From positions 186,001-250,000 of the forward strand of contig NZ_CP118100.1 of the NCBI RefSeq assembly GCF_028747645.1: a stretch of DNA of 64,000 nucleotides. The letters run 5' to 3'. Below are positions 23,743-32,232 of this stretch, one piece after another (position 1 is the stretch's first letter; the number at the start of each line of letters is the position of its first letter). The stretch is from Microbacterium esteraromaticum (GTDB taxonomy: Bacteria > Actinomycetota > Actinomycetes > Actinomycetales > Microbacteriaceae). Position numbers and translations under genes: made by a program. The notes beneath the pieces are model-generated. The model did not search any database and was not told the origin of the DNA. It saw only the letters and a program-made list of their open reading frames with translations.

Positions 23743-24438
23743 TCAGATCAGGCGTCGCAGGGCCTCTTCGAGCGAGATGCCCTGTGCGTCGGCGCGGTCG
23801 CGCAGCCGGGCGTGCTCGGCGGCGGTCAGTGAGACGGTGAGCTGCGCGGGAGCGGATGCCTCGGGGTCGTCGAAACCCGAGAACAGGTCGGTCGTCTCAG
23901 CCCACACCGGCGCCGAGAACTGCGATGCGGGCGGCAGCGGCGCGACCGGCTGCGGTGCGGGTGGTTCGGGGACGGCGCCGGCGAAGCCGGGCCCCGTGCG
24001 CGGTTCCTCGCCCTTCTGATAGGCGCGCGCCGCCGCGTTGGCGCGCTCGTCGGCGGCCTCGTTGAGCGGATGCCCGGCATGCCCCTTCACCCAGGTGAAC
24101 GTCACGTCGCGCCCGCGCATGGCCTCATCGATGCCCTCGAGCAGATCGCGGTTCAGCACCGCGCCGCCATCGGACTTGCGCCAGCCGCGGCGCTTCCACC
24201 CGGGCATCCACTTGGTGACCGAGTCGATCACGTACCGGCTGTCGCACTCGATCACGAGGGCTTCATCGGTGCCGGCGGTTGCGCGCAGCAGTTCGAGCAC
24301 GGCGCGCAGTTCGCCCTGGTTGTTCGTGCCGTGCGCCGATCCGCCCGCCGCCCATCGTGCGTCGTCGATGTACCAGGCCCAGCCGTTCGGGCCGGGGTTG
24401 CCGAGTGCGGAGCCGTCTGCCGCGGCGGTGATCGTCAT
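23743..24438 (-). CDS. rnhA: Ribonuclease HI with C-terminal extension
   Basis: 231 residues. The first 150 are RNase H: ITAAADGSALGNPGPNGWAW with the first Asp, GTNNQGELRAVLELL with the Glu, VIECDSRYVIDSVTKW with the second Asp, and FTWVKGHAGHPLNEAADERA with the last Asp. It would cut RNA in RNA-DNA hybrids. A Pro-rich linker (about 160-190) leads to a C-terminal TVSLTAAEHARLRDRADAQG and ISLEEALRRLI, which resembles a small ribbon-helix-helix-like segment rather than the usual hybrid-binding domain. ATG 24438 is the first start in frame. Confidence 0.88.
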   Translation of the reverse strand: MTITAAADGSALGNPGPNGWAWYIDDARWAAGGSAHGTNNQGELRAVLELLRATAGTDEALVIECDSRYVIDSVTKWMPGWKRRGWRKSDGGAVLNRDLLEGIDEAMRGRDVTFTWVKGHAGHPLNEAADERANAAARAYQKGEEPRTGPGFAGAVPEPPAPQPVAPLPPASQFSAPVWAETTDLFSGFDDPEASAPAQLTVSLTAAEHARLRDRADAQGISLEEALRRLI

Positions 24439-24491
24439 CCTTCAACCGTAGGGCGTGCGCGGCGGGCATCCGCACTTGGTACCGTCGGGGG

Positions 24492-24824
24492 ATGTCCGGA
24501 TTCGCGCTGAAGGCCGTGGTGATCGTGATCGTGATCGCCCTGATCGGGGTGATCGCGGCGCGGGCGTTCCGGCGCGTGCGGCCGTCGAAGCCGGCCGCGG
24601 CCGCCCCGCCGGCGAAGGCCGGAACGCTGGCTCAGCGGATGCCCGTGCTGTTGCTGCCGCTCGCCGGAGCGGTGCTGGTCGTCGCGGGCTTCTTTCTGGG
24701 GCTGATCTCGTTCACCTCGCGGTACACGGCCGACCTGCTGCCGCTGCGGATCGCGGCGGTCGTGCTGTTCGTCGCCGGTATCGGTGTGCTGCTCGTTGGG
24801 CCGCTCAGACGGCGCGGAAGGTGA
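24492..24824 (+). CDS. Small three-helix membrane protein, function unknown
   Basis: 110 residues with hydrophobic stretches at about 5-22 (LKAVVIVIVIALIGVIAA), 52-75 (VLLLPLAGAVLVVAGFFLGL) and 84-103, separated by an Ala/Pro/Lys linker. No enzymatic motif is seen. The ATG follows GGGGG. Its last 20 bases overlap the converging gene at 24805, so the two messages are antisense at their ends. Confidence 0.65.
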   Translation: MSGFALKAVVIVIVIALIGVIAARAFRRVRPSKPAAAAPPAKAGTLAQRMPVLLLPLAGAVLVVAGFFLGLISFTSRYTADLLPLRIAAVVLFVAGIGVLLVGPLRRRGR

Positions 24825-25131
24825 AGAACGCCTCGATGCCGCCGTGGTTGACCACGCCTTCGCCGGTTCCCCATATGCGTGATGAGGTGGTGGCGCCGCT
24901 CTCGACGAACGCGTAGCCGGTGTGCTCCAGCCGCCACCCGACGCGCTCGACCTCGCTGAGGAAGTAGCCGACGTGGTCGTCGCGCTGCATGCGGTTGTCG
25001 GCCGAACCCCACGACGAGGCCTGACCGGTCAGATGGGCGATGTCGATCTGCAGGTGCAGTAGGGCGTCGCCGCGGGTGCGGGCATCGTGGGCGAGACGGA
25101 GCAGGCGCGTGGCCTCGTCGGCAGAGGGCAT
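24805..25131 (-). CDS. Uncharacterised 108-residue protein
   Basis: Begins MPSADEATRLLRLAHDARTR and continues with a compact alpha/beta pattern rich in aromatic and charged residues (DDHVGYFLSEVERVGWRLEH, GVVNHGGIEAFFTFRAV). No known motif is recognised. Codon usage matches neighbours. It lies just downstream of the histidine kinase on the same strand with 31 bases between, so it may belong to that transcription unit. GTG 25137 is an alternative start. Confidence 0.6.
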   Translation of the reverse strand: MPSADEATRLLRLAHDARTRGDALLHLQIDIAHLTGQASSWGSADNRMQRDDHVGYFLSEVERVGWRLEHTGYAFVESGATTSSRIWGTGEGVVNHGGIEAFFTFRAV

Positions 25132-25162
25132 GCCCACGATCCTACGGGCCGACAGCGCCGGC

Positions 25163-26293
25163 CTATGCGGGCAGGTGCACGTCGAACCGGCATCCGATGT
25201 CTTCGTTGCGGGCCGTGATGCGCCCGTTGTGCGCTTCGACGATGCCCTGGGCGATCGCCAGGCCCAGACCCGCCCCGGTGTGTCCGCTGCCGGGCGGCCG
25301 CGGGGTGCGCGCATGCGTGCCGCGCCAGCCCGGATCGAAGACGCGATGCAGGTCTTCGTCGGCGATGCCGGCGCCCGAATCGTGCACCGAGAGGGTGACT
25401 GCATCAGACTCGCGGGCCGTGCTGATGCGGATCACCCCGCCCTGCGGGGTGTGCTCGATCGCGTTCATCAACAGGTTCGAGACCACCCGAGACAGTTCGG
25501 CGGGGTCGCCGACGACGACATGATCAGAGCTGGTGCTCTCGACCAGCTCGATGCGCTTGGCATGCGCGACCGGTCCGAGCTCGGCGGCGATATCGCTGAC
25601 GATGTCGCGCAACGACAGCGGTTCCAGCGTCAGCACGAGCGTGCCCGACGAGATCTTCGACAGCTCGAAGAGGTTGTCGACCAGCGAGGTCAGGTGGTCG
25701 ACCTGCAGGCGCATCTGGCGGTGGAAGCGCGCGGGGTCGTCGGCGAGGCCGTCTTCGAGCGCCTCGGTCATGGCGCGCAGGCCGCTGAGCGGAGAGCGCA
25801 GGTCGTGCGAGATCCAGGTCATCAGTTCGCGGCGCGACTCGTCGATCGCCTGCACTTGAGCGCGGGCCTCGGCGAGTCGGGCGCTGGTGGCGGCCAGTTC
25901 GTCGGCTACCTGCTGCAGCTCGCCGCCTGCGGCCAGCGCCGCCCCGCTGGTGACCAGTTCGCCGTCGCCGACCGAGTGCGTCAGGGTCTGCAGGGTGTGT
26001 GCGGCGCGCGAGAGGCGCAGGCCGAGTACCAGGGCGATGGCGACCGCCATCAGTGTCGAGACCACCGTCACCACGACGACGACGAGAAAGTCGTGGGCCG
26101 AGATGTACATGGCCTGGGCGACGGCCAGCACGCCCGCCGCGAGCGTGAGCGCCTCGGCGAGAACCACGACGCACAGCTGTACGATCAGCCCGCGTCGACG
26201 CGCGAGGTGGAGGGCTCCCAGGCCGAGCGCTCCGACGAGCAGGGCGGCGCCGAGAGCGAGGCCGATGATGGCGAGCAGGTCGGGTAGTGGCAT
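25163..26293 (-). CDS. Sensor histidine kinase
   Basis: 376 residues. Three hydrophobic segments (about 5-30, 36-60, 66-92) are followed by a HAMP-like linker, a HisKA segment with MTWISHDLRSPLSGLRAM (phospho-acceptor His near 163), an N box VSNLLMNAIEHTPQGG, a G1 box SVHDSGAGIAD and a G2 box HTGAGLGLAIAQGIVEAH. There is little extracellular sequence, so it probably senses a membrane or intramembrane cue. Its ATG overlaps the response-regulator stop (TGATG), fixing the pair. The pair is divergent from the glycosyltransferase operon and may control it. Confidence 0.92.
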   Translation of the reverse strand: MPLPDLLAIIGLALGAALLVGALGLGALHLARRRGLIVQLCVVVLAEALTLAAGVLAVAQAMYISAHDFLVVVVVTVVSTLMAVAIALVLGLRLSRAAHTLQTLTHSVGDGELVTSGAALAAGGELQQVADELAATSARLAEARAQVQAIDESRRELMTWISHDLRSPLSGLRAMTEALEDGLADDPARFHRQMRLQVDHLTSLVDNLFELSKISSGTLVLTLEPLSLRDIVSDIAAELGPVAHAKRIELVESTSSDHVVVGDPAELSRVVSNLLMNAIEHTPQGGVIRISTARESDAVTLSVHDSGAGIADEDLHRVFDPGWRGTHARTPRPPGSGHTGAGLGLAIAQGIVEAHNGRITARNEDIGCRFDVHLPA

Positions 26294-27018
26294 CAGGTCT
26301 CCTCGATGTCCAGACGGTAGCCGACGCCCCAGACCGTGACCAGCAGCGTCGGATGCGCCGGGTCGGCCTCGATCTTCTCGCGCAGCCGGCGGGTGGTGAC
26401 GGTCACAGTCGAGAGGTCACCGAACTCCCACCCCCACACGCTGCGCAGCAGCGTCTGCCGGTCGAACGTCTGGCGGGGATGCTTGAGCAGAAAGGCGAGC
26501 AGATCGAACTCGCGCGCCGACAGCACCAGTTCGGCGCCGTCGCGGCTGACGCGCCGGGCCGAGGCGTCGAGGTGGAAGGGGCCGATGTCGAAGGGTGCCT
26601 CAGGGGTGTGCGGGGCGAGACTGCGCCGCAGCACCGATTGCACGCGCAACACCAGTTCACGGGGTGAGAACGGTTTGGTGAGGTAGTCGTCGGCGCCGGC
26701 TTCGAGTCCGGCGATGCGGTCTTCGGTCGACCCCAGTGCGGTGAGCATGATGATCGGCACCGCAGAGGTGGCGCGGATGCGCCGGCACACCTCGGCGCCG
26801 TCGATGCCCGGTAGCATCCGATCGAGCACGATCAGGTCGGGTGGGGTGCGCTCGACGGCCGCGAGTGCCGAGAAGCTGTCGGATGCCACATCGGCGAGCA
26901 GTCCGGCGGTGCGCAGGTAGGTCACGGCCACTTCGGCGACGGTGGCGTCGTCCTCCACGACGAGAACGCGCCGGTCGGTGAGATCGACGCCCTGTTCACC
27001 ATTGGACAGGAGGGACAT
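26293..27018 (-). CDS. OmpR/PhoB-type response regulator
   Basis: About 241 residues. The receiver domain has VLVVEDDATVAEV (acidic pair), IVLDRMLPGIDG with the phospho-Asp, IIMLTALGS and LTKPFSPREL. The C-terminal winged helix runs from LVLSAREFDLLAFLL through WGWEFGDLSTVTVTTRRLR to VWGVGYRLDI. ATG 27018 is used; longer in-frame starts up to 27087 lack conserved residues. First gene of the two-component operon. The 120-bp divergent interval with the GT2 gene is the obvious place for a binding site, but no clear direct repeat was found. Confidence 0.92.
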   Translation of the reverse strand: MSLLSNGEQGVDLTDRRVLVVEDDATVAEVAVTYLRTAGLLADVASDSFSALAAVERTPPDLIVLDRMLPGIDGAEVCRRIRATSAVPIIMLTALGSTEDRIAGLEAGADDYLTKPFSPRELVLRVQSVLRRSLAPHTPEAPFDIGPFHLDASARRVSRDGAELVLSAREFDLLAFLLKHPRQTFDRQTLLRSVWGWEFGDLSTVTVTTRRLREKIEADPAHPTLLVTVWGVGYRLDIEET

Positions 27019-27139
27019 GCCCTCAGAGTAGGCCGCCGAGGGCGCCGGGTGAGGGCATCCGCGCCCCGCGCAGCGACCCTTCTTCACTTCGTAAGGAATG
27101 GAGCAACCACGCCGGGGTGCAACTTTCTACGGTCAGAAC

Positions 27140-27802
27140 ATGGAAATCGCCGTCGATGTCGTGCTCCCGTGTCTCGATGAGGCCGAGGCGCTGCCGGGTG
27201 TGCTGGCGGGGCTTCCCGCCGGGTGGCGCGCCATCGTCGTCGACAACGGTTCGACCGACGGGTCGGCCGCGGTGGCTGAGCAGCACGGTGCGACGGTCGT
27301 GCATGCGGCGCAACGGGGGTACGGCGCGGCCGTGCATGCCGGACTGATGGCGGCCAACGCGCCGATCGTCGCGTTCAGCGATGCCGACGGCTCGTTCGAC
27401 CTGGCACAGCTGGCGGCTGTGGTCGGACCCGTGCGGTCGGGGGATGCCGATCTGGTGTTCGCGCGGCGGGTTCCGGCGCGGCCGGGGGCGTGGCCGCCCC
27501 ACGCGCGGGTCGCGAATGCGGCGCTGCTGTGGTGGGTGCGTCGACGGATGGGCGTCGACGTGCATGACCTGGGGCCGATGCGGGCCGGGCGCCGGACCGA
27601 CCTGATCGGACTCGATCTGCGTGATCGGCGCAGCGGGTATCCGCTCGAGCTGCTGTTGCGGGCGCACCGTGCGGGCTGGCGCATCGATGAGGTGCCGGTG
27701 CCGTACCTGCCGAGGGTGGGGCGTTCGAAGGTGACGGGCACGGTGCGCGGCACGGTTCAGGCCGTGCGCGATATGACGACGATGCTGCGGAGGTACGCAT
27801 GA
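27140..27802 (+). CDS. Family 2 glycosyltransferase (dolichyl-phosphate-mannose-synthase-like)
   Basis: 220 residues of GT-A fold. The start MEIAVDVVLPCLDEAEALPG leads to AIVVDNGSTDGSAAVAEQ, AFSDADGSFDLAQL (the metal-binding DAD) and VPYLPRVGRSKVTGTVRG. There is no transmembrane segment. It would move a sugar from a nucleotide or polyprenyl carrier onto an unknown acceptor. It overlaps the next gene by four bases (ATGA at 27799) and heads a three-gene unit with DUF2064 and a methyltransferase. GTG 27098 is a possible but unlikely start. Confidence 0.85.
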   Translation: MEIAVDVVLPCLDEAEALPGVLAGLPAGWRAIVVDNGSTDGSAAVAEQHGATVVHAAQRGYGAAVHAGLMAANAPIVAFSDADGSFDLAQLAAVVGPVRSGDADLVFARRVPARPGAWPPHARVANAALLWWVRRRMGVDVHDLGPMRAGRRTDLIGLDLRDRRSGYPLELLLRAHRAGWRIDEVPVPYLPRVGRSKVTGTVRGTVQAVRDMTTMLRRYA

Positions 27803-28491
27803 CCACTCTGATCGTGATGGCGAAGGAGTGCATGCCCGGGCGGGTGAAGACGCGTCTGCACCCTCCGTTGAGTCTGGCGGATGCTGCGCGGCTCGCGCAG
27901 GCGTGTCTGGACGATACGGTCGCCCGCACCCGTGTGGTGGGTGAGCGCCGGGTGCTGTGCCTGCAGGGCAGTCTGCCCCCGATCGCGGGATTCGCGCAGG
28001 TGCCGCAGGTGCCGGGCGATCTCGACGAGCGGATCGGAGCTGTGCTCGACCAGGTGCGTGGGCCGGTGCTGTTGATCGGCATGGACACCCCGCAGGTCGA
28101 TCCGGTGCTGCTGCAGCGCCTGGCCAACGAGTGGCCGCGCGACGTGGATGCCTGGTTCGGGCCCGCCGCGGATGGGGGCTTCTGGTTGCTGGGGCTGTCG
28201 GAACTGCCCGGCAGGAGCCGGGGGGATCTGGTGCGCGGCGTGCCGATGTCGCGCAGCGATACGGGGCGCAACACGCGTGATCGGCTGGTGCGGGCGGGAC
28301 TGCGGGTGCGTGATGCGCCCGAGCTGAGCGACATTGATGACATCGCGTCGCTGCGGGTGGTCGCGCGCGAGGTCGATCCGGCGGGCCGCGTCGCTTCGGT
28401 GCTGCGGGAGTTGCGTCGGGAGGGCGCGCTCGATGGTGTCGTGGCGCCGCGCGGGGGTCTCGTCGCGCGACGTGGGGCGGAGGTCGCGTGA
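27799..28491 (+). CDS. DUF2064 / TIGR04282-type nucleotidyl-glycosyl transferase-like protein
   Basis: 230 residues. MTTLIVMAKECMPGRVKTRL and VLLIGMDTPQVDPVLL, plus WFGPAADGGFWLLGL, are the hallmarks of the DUF2064 family, a GT-A-like nucleotide-sugar fold. Some relatives are linked to arsenosugar synthesis, but nothing arsenic-related is nearby, so that label should not be carried over. Overlaps on both sides tie it to the GT2 and methyltransferase genes. Confidence 0.82.
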   Translation: MTTLIVMAKECMPGRVKTRLHPPLSLADAARLAQACLDDTVARTRVVGERRVLCLQGSLPPIAGFAQVPQVPGDLDERIGAVLDQVRGPVLLIGMDTPQVDPVLLQRLANEWPRDVDAWFGPAADGGFWLLGLSELPGRSRGDLVRGVPMSRSDTGRNTRDRLVRAGLRVRDAPELSDIDDIASLRVVAREVDPAGRVASVLRELRREGALDGVVAPRGGLVARRGAEVA

Positions 28492-29183
28492 TGCGCCGCG
28501 TGGTCGCTCCGGTCGATGAGCAGACGGTGGTCGACGCCCACTATGGCGCCGGGGGTGACGCCCCGTACGAGCTCGCGTTGCGAGGTGGGGGAGGGATGCT
28601 ACAGATCATCGAGCACGGTGCCGCGGACGGTGGGCGCCCGGTCGAGCTCGGGCGGTTTCTCTCGGCGGCCGACCATGCGGATGCCGCGGTGATCGCGCGG
28701 GCGCACGGCACGGTGCTCGATGTCGGGTGCGGGCCGGGACGGATGATGCGCGCGTCGATCGTCGCGGGACACCTGAGTCTGGGGCTCGATGTGTCGGCGG
28801 CGGCCGTCGAACACGCGACAGCGCAGGGGTTGCCCGCACTGCGGCGCTCGGTGTTCGACTCCGTTCCCCGCGAGGGCGAGTGGGACACCGTGCTGCTGAT
28901 CGACGGCAACCTCGGCATCGGCGGCGATCCCGTGGCATTGCTCGCCCGCTGCGCCGAACTGCTCGCTCCTGGTGGCTCGGTGCTGGCTGAACTGCACGCC
29001 GATAGCCGCCGCGACCGTGGGTTCGCGGCGCGGCTGGTCGACACCGACGGCAGAACCAGCGCGCCGTTCCGCTGGCACGAGGTCGGGCGTCGTCCACTGC
29101 CCGGCTACGCCCGGCGTGCCGGCCTACAGTGCGTCGAGGTGTGGGCGGATGCCGGACGCGTGTTCGCGCACCTTCGGCGATGA
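28491..29183 (+). CDS. Class I SAM-dependent methyltransferase
   Basis: About 230 residues. Motif I is VLDVGCGPGRMMRASI at residues 73-88; LGLDVSAAAVEHA gives the acidic end of strand 2, and DTVLLIDGNLGIGGDP the post-II strand. The ATG overlaps the DUF2064 stop (TGATG). It ends the GT2-DUF2064-methyltransferase unit. The methyl acceptor is unknown; by context it could be a lipid- or sugar-linked intermediate. Downstream of this gene the base composition drops. Confidence 0.85.
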   Translation: MRRVVAPVDEQTVVDAHYGAGGDAPYELALRGGGGMLQIIEHGAADGGRPVELGRFLSAADHADAAVIARAHGTVLDVGCGPGRMMRASIVAGHLSLGLDVSAAAVEHATAQGLPALRRSVFDSVPREGEWDTVLLIDGNLGIGGDPVALLARCAELLAPGGSVLAELHADSRRDRGFAARLVDTDGRTSAPFRWHEVGRRPLPGYARRAGLQCVEVWADAGRVFAHLRR

Positions 29184-29202
29184 GGGTTCGGCGGTGCCGT
29201 AA

Positions 29203-29688
29203 CTACAGGAGAACGCTCAGCGCCGCGAGAGCGGCACTGATGATGATGGCCCCGACCCCTACCCGTCGTCGGTGACGTGCGGGAATCAGCACAGCCGCCA
29301 ACGTCACGATGAAGCTGAATGCGAGCACGAACGGCCCCATCACTGCAATGGCATACAGCGCGTGCGACCCGGGTGCGACCACACCGAGCACTGTCCAGAG
29401 TGAGGCACCGCCGAGTAGCACGATCGCTGCGGCGAAGAGCGGGGCGACGATGCGTGGCTGGCGGAATGCGTGCTGCACGGCGATCGCCGTGCCTCCCACG
29501 GTTCCTGCCGTCAGAGCCCAGACAGCGGTGAGTTGAAGTGCGCTTAGCGGATCGGTCGGGGCCTGCGAAGCGAGGAAGAACAGTGCCGGAGGTACAAGGC
29601 CCAGCGCGGCCGAGAACCCCGCGGCTGTCGGGAATCGTGTTCGGAATCGTCGCCAGCGATCGGCGACAGACGTGCGCCAGGAGGTCAC
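29203..29688 (-). CDS. Four-helix membrane protein, function unknown
   Basis: 161 residues. A basic N-terminus (WRTSVADRWRRFRTRF) is followed by hydrophobic segments at about 23-42, 50-68, 80-105 and 113-135, and a final one at 145-160. No motif indicates transport or catalysis. It is transcribed toward, and ends 20 bp from, the methyltransferase gene. The start ATG at 29688 has no close alternative. Confidence 0.6.
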   Translation of the reverse strand: MTSWRTSVADRWRRFRTRFPTAAGFSAALGLVPPALFFLASQAPTDPLSALQLTAVWALTAGTVGGTAIAVQHAFRQPRIVAPLFAAAIVLLGGASLWTVLGVVAPGSHALYAIAVMGPFVLAFSFIVTLAAVLIPARHRRRVGVGAIIISAALAALSVLL

Positions 29689-29801
29689 TTCGCTACGTCC
29701 TTTTCGGCATACAGGTCTCGTGATCGAAGCATCTTGTCACCCCCTAGCGCTGAGACTAGACGCTACCTCGTCAGTGGAGTGTCGCCGACTAGGCTGGCGC
29801 G

Positions 29802-30686
29802 ATGACCGCCGCTTCCGGAGAGATCACTTCTGCGTTGGTCCAGTCCCTCGTGTCGGAGCAGTTCCCTCAGTGGGCGCAGCTGCCGATCCGACCGGTCGAA
29901 GCTCAGGGGTGGGACAACCGCACTTTCCGGCTTGGCGACCGCATGGCCGTGCGTCTCCCGAGCGCTGATGGCTACGTCGCCGGCCTGGTTCGGGAGGAGC
30001 AAACCCTCGCGACCCTCGGCTCGCGGATCAGCGTGGCGATCCCCCGCGTCGTAGCGACCGGGGCTCCCTCGGCGGCGTTCAACCGGCCGTGGTCAGTGCG
30101 TGAGTGGATTGACGGACACACTCTGGCTGCGGTTGACGCGTCCGACCGAGAGCGCGCCATCGATAGCTTGGGCGACGCCTTGGCGAAGTTGCAGGCCTGT
30201 GACACGGGCGGAGGCCCGTGGGCGGGAAGGGCATCTGCCTACCGCGGCTGTCACGTCAGTAGCGTCGGTGAGGACGTGCAGGGTTGGCTCCCGCTTCTGA
30301 ACGGACGTGAAGCAGACGGATGCCGGAAACTCTGGGATGCGTCAGTGGCCACGGCGTGGACAGGTACGCCAGTGTGGGTGCACGGCGATGTCGCGCCAGG
30401 CAACATGTTGTTCGACAGCAAAGGTCAGTTGGCGGCGCTCATCGACTTCGGACAGACGTGCATTGGAGACCCTGCTTGCGACCTGGCCTTCGCATGGTTG
30501 AGTTGCAGTGCCGGTGAACGTGATCAACTGCGCGACAGGCTGACACTGCCTGAGGGTGCCTGGCTGCGAGGTGCAGCCTGGGCGCTGTGGAAGGCTCTCA
30601 TCAGTTCCCCCGAAGACGTGCTCGCCAGGTACGGGCGCTCGCGTGACGCCGTGCTGAGCGATGTGGCTGACTTGACAGCGGGCTAG
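29802..30686 (+). CDS. Aminoglycoside-phosphotransferase-family kinase-like protein
   Basis: 294 residues of the APH/choline-kinase fold. WDNRTFRLGDRMAVRLP is the N-lobe with the Lys/Arg position, VHGDVAPGNMLFDSKG is the catalytic loop (Brenner motif HGDxxxGN) and LAALIDFGQTCIGDPACDLAF the metal-binding DFG-like segment. It would phosphorylate a small hydroxylated compound. True antibiotic-resistance enzymes form only part of this family and nothing here shows resistance. It stands alone between a hypothetical gene and a convergent hydrolase ten bases downstream. Confidence 0.85.
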   Translation: MTAASGEITSALVQSLVSEQFPQWAQLPIRPVEAQGWDNRTFRLGDRMAVRLPSADGYVAGLVREEQTLATLGSRISVAIPRVVATGAPSAAFNRPWSVREWIDGHTLAAVDASDRERAIDSLGDALAKLQACDTGGGPWAGRASAYRGCHVSSVGEDVQGWLPLLNGREADGCRKLWDASVATAWTGTPVWVHGDVAPGNMLFDSKGQLAALIDFGQTCIGDPACDLAFAWLSCSAGERDQLRDRLTLPEGAWLRGAAWALWKALISSPEDVLARYGRSRDAVLSDVADLTAG

Positions 30687-30695
30687 GACTGCCGC

Positions 30696-31346
30696 TCAGA
30701 CGCCGGCGAGGAACCGCTCGACCGTGTCAGCGAAGCCTGAATGATCCTGTGGTCTGTGGTTGGCGCCGCGTAGCTGAACGTGAGTCGCGCCTTCCTCTAT
30801 CAAGACACCCGCTATCGTCTCGTACTCCGCATTCCACCCTCCCGTGATGACAAGCGTTGGCACCCCGACAATCGCGGAGCTTGCCACGCCGAATCCCCAT
30901 GGCGGCTGCTTCGCCTCAAATCTTTCAGCGGTCTCCCGCTCTTCGTCCCACCGAGAACGCTCAGCGGGACCTCCGAACATGAGCGGGCGGACGATCGACC
31001 AGTAGCCGAACAGGTCACCACCCCGAGAAAGAGCTCGGGCGCGCGTGATCGCATCGATGTGATCTTCGATCACAGGTACGCCCCTCGCAACGTCGTACAG
31101 CGCAGGCTCTACGAGAACGAGGGCACGTGCGGCTATCTGACGCGCCTGTACGGCCAGAAACACGGGCACGGCGCCAGCCGAGTGTGCGAACACGACCGAG
31201 TTGCGCGGAGTGAGCGCCGCGAGGGATGCAACGTTCGCGTCCATCGGCCCGGTGAAGTCAAGACTCGCAAAACGCGACCCCTGGTCAGAGGTCGAAGGCC
31301 AAGCGTCGCGGCCTTGACGACCCGCGCCATGAACATACACTCGCAT
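30696..31346 (-). CDS. Alpha/beta hydrolase
   Basis: 216 residues. MRVYVHGAGRQGRDAWP gives the oxyanion His-Gly, SVVFAHSAGAVPVFLA the nucleophile elbow (HSAGA with Ser), TLVITGGWNAEYE the acid region, and VQLRGANHRPQDHS the His. The ATG at 31346 begins right at the first strand, so longer in-frame extensions to 31901 are unlikely. No signal peptide. Substrate unknown. It converges on the kinase-like gene. Confidence 0.8.
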   Translation of the reverse strand: MRVYVHGAGRQGRDAWPSTSDQGSRFASLDFTGPMDANVASLAALTPRNSVVFAHSAGAVPVFLAVQARQIAARALVLVEPALYDVARGVPVIEDHIDAITRARALSRGGDLFGYWSIVRPLMFGGPAERSRWDEERETAERFEAKQPPWGFGVASSAIVGVPTLVITGGWNAEYETIAGVLIEEGATHVQLRGANHRPQDHSGFADTVERFLAGV

Positions 31347-31629
31347 CCGCCCAGGGTAGTGCTGGCTTCCGGATTCCCTGCCGAAGCCGACCTGCGGCGA
31401 TAGTTTCCGGTGCGCCCCACGAAGCGAGCGCAGCTCGAGCTGATAACGATCATTACCGGCGCGGCCCATTTCTCCGTCGTCGCCGCTGTTCTCGTCGTCT
31501 ACCTTGTTCATGGCCAGCTGATGCGAAATCGTCCATTGGAAACTTGCGAGAGTGGTTGAGAGTCGCTTGGGACGGTTCGGAGTGTTCCTGCCATGTCTGT
31601 TGTGAAGGCGGATGAGGAACGGAGCGACC

Positions 31630-32232
31630 ATGAGCAAGATGTTGATGTCAGCGATCGAGGAAGCCGACCCCGTGCGCGAGGACGAGGACCCCACCCGACG
31701 AGAGTTGGTGCGGCGACTGAGCGTGCAAGCCCAACGAGCATCGGTGGCGGTTGAGCGAGCGCCGTGGTGGAAGCGCCGCCGCACGATCATCCCCCTGGGC
31801 ATCACCAGCGCTCTGGCACTTACAGGTGCAGCGGCTCTCGCCCCTCTCAACTTGGCAGTCAATGGCACCCAGGTGAGCTTCGACATGGAGATCCCGATCA
31901 TCTATACGACAGACACCGGCGTCGACGTCAGCTGCCGGCTCGCCCTTTACTTCGGAGACCCGCTTGCGCGGACACCAGCCGACGAAGAGCTCGCTGAGTT
32001 TGTGAAGGGCCACGACTGGTCGGGGATCGGGCAACGCATCTATCGCGAAGCGATGTCGAACCCGTTCGTCCCTGGCCCAGATGATGACATTCAGGGCGAC
32101 AGCCAAGAGGTTCGTGACGACTTCTCGTTCTCCCGGGCGATGGACTTGATCTGGGAGGAGATACCGGCCGAGATGCGCCAGGACGGGCTGGACGGTGGAG
32201 GCAGTTCCGACTGCACGGGGGTGCTGCGCTGA
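31630..32232 (+). CDS. Single-pass membrane protein paired with a sigma factor (copy 1)
   Basis: About 200 residues. A charged cytoplasmic N-terminus of about 50 residues ends in PWWKRRRTIIPLG. A membrane helix (LGITSALALTGAAALAPL) leads to an outside domain with Cys in VSCRLALYFG, the motif GHDWSGIGQRIYRE and a second Cys in SSDCTGVLR. It overlaps the sigma factor start by one base and precedes it. A second such pair lies at 33973-35165 with the same layout and motif. It is placed like an anti-sigma or sensor protein, but no known anti-sigma domain is visible. ATG 31612 is an alternative start. Confidence 0.7.
   Translation: MSKMLMSAIEEADPVREDEDPTRRELVRRLSVQAQRASVAVERAPWWKRRRTIIPLGITSALALTGAAALAPLNLAVNGTQVSFDMEIPIIYTTDTGVDVSCRLALYFGDPLARTPADEELAEFVKGHDWSGIGQRIYREAMSNPFVPGPDDDIQGDSQEVRDDFSFSRAMDLIWEEIPAEMRQDGLDGGGSSDCTGVLR

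Noticed and set aside
27799..28491. Arsenosugar glycosyltransferase
   Set aside because: The family name carries that label, but no arsenic gene lies nearby; the sequence supports only DUF2064.
29802..30686. Aminoglycoside resistance gene
   Set aside because: Only the broad APH kinase fold is visible; no feature of a defined resistance enzyme, so resistance is not claimed.
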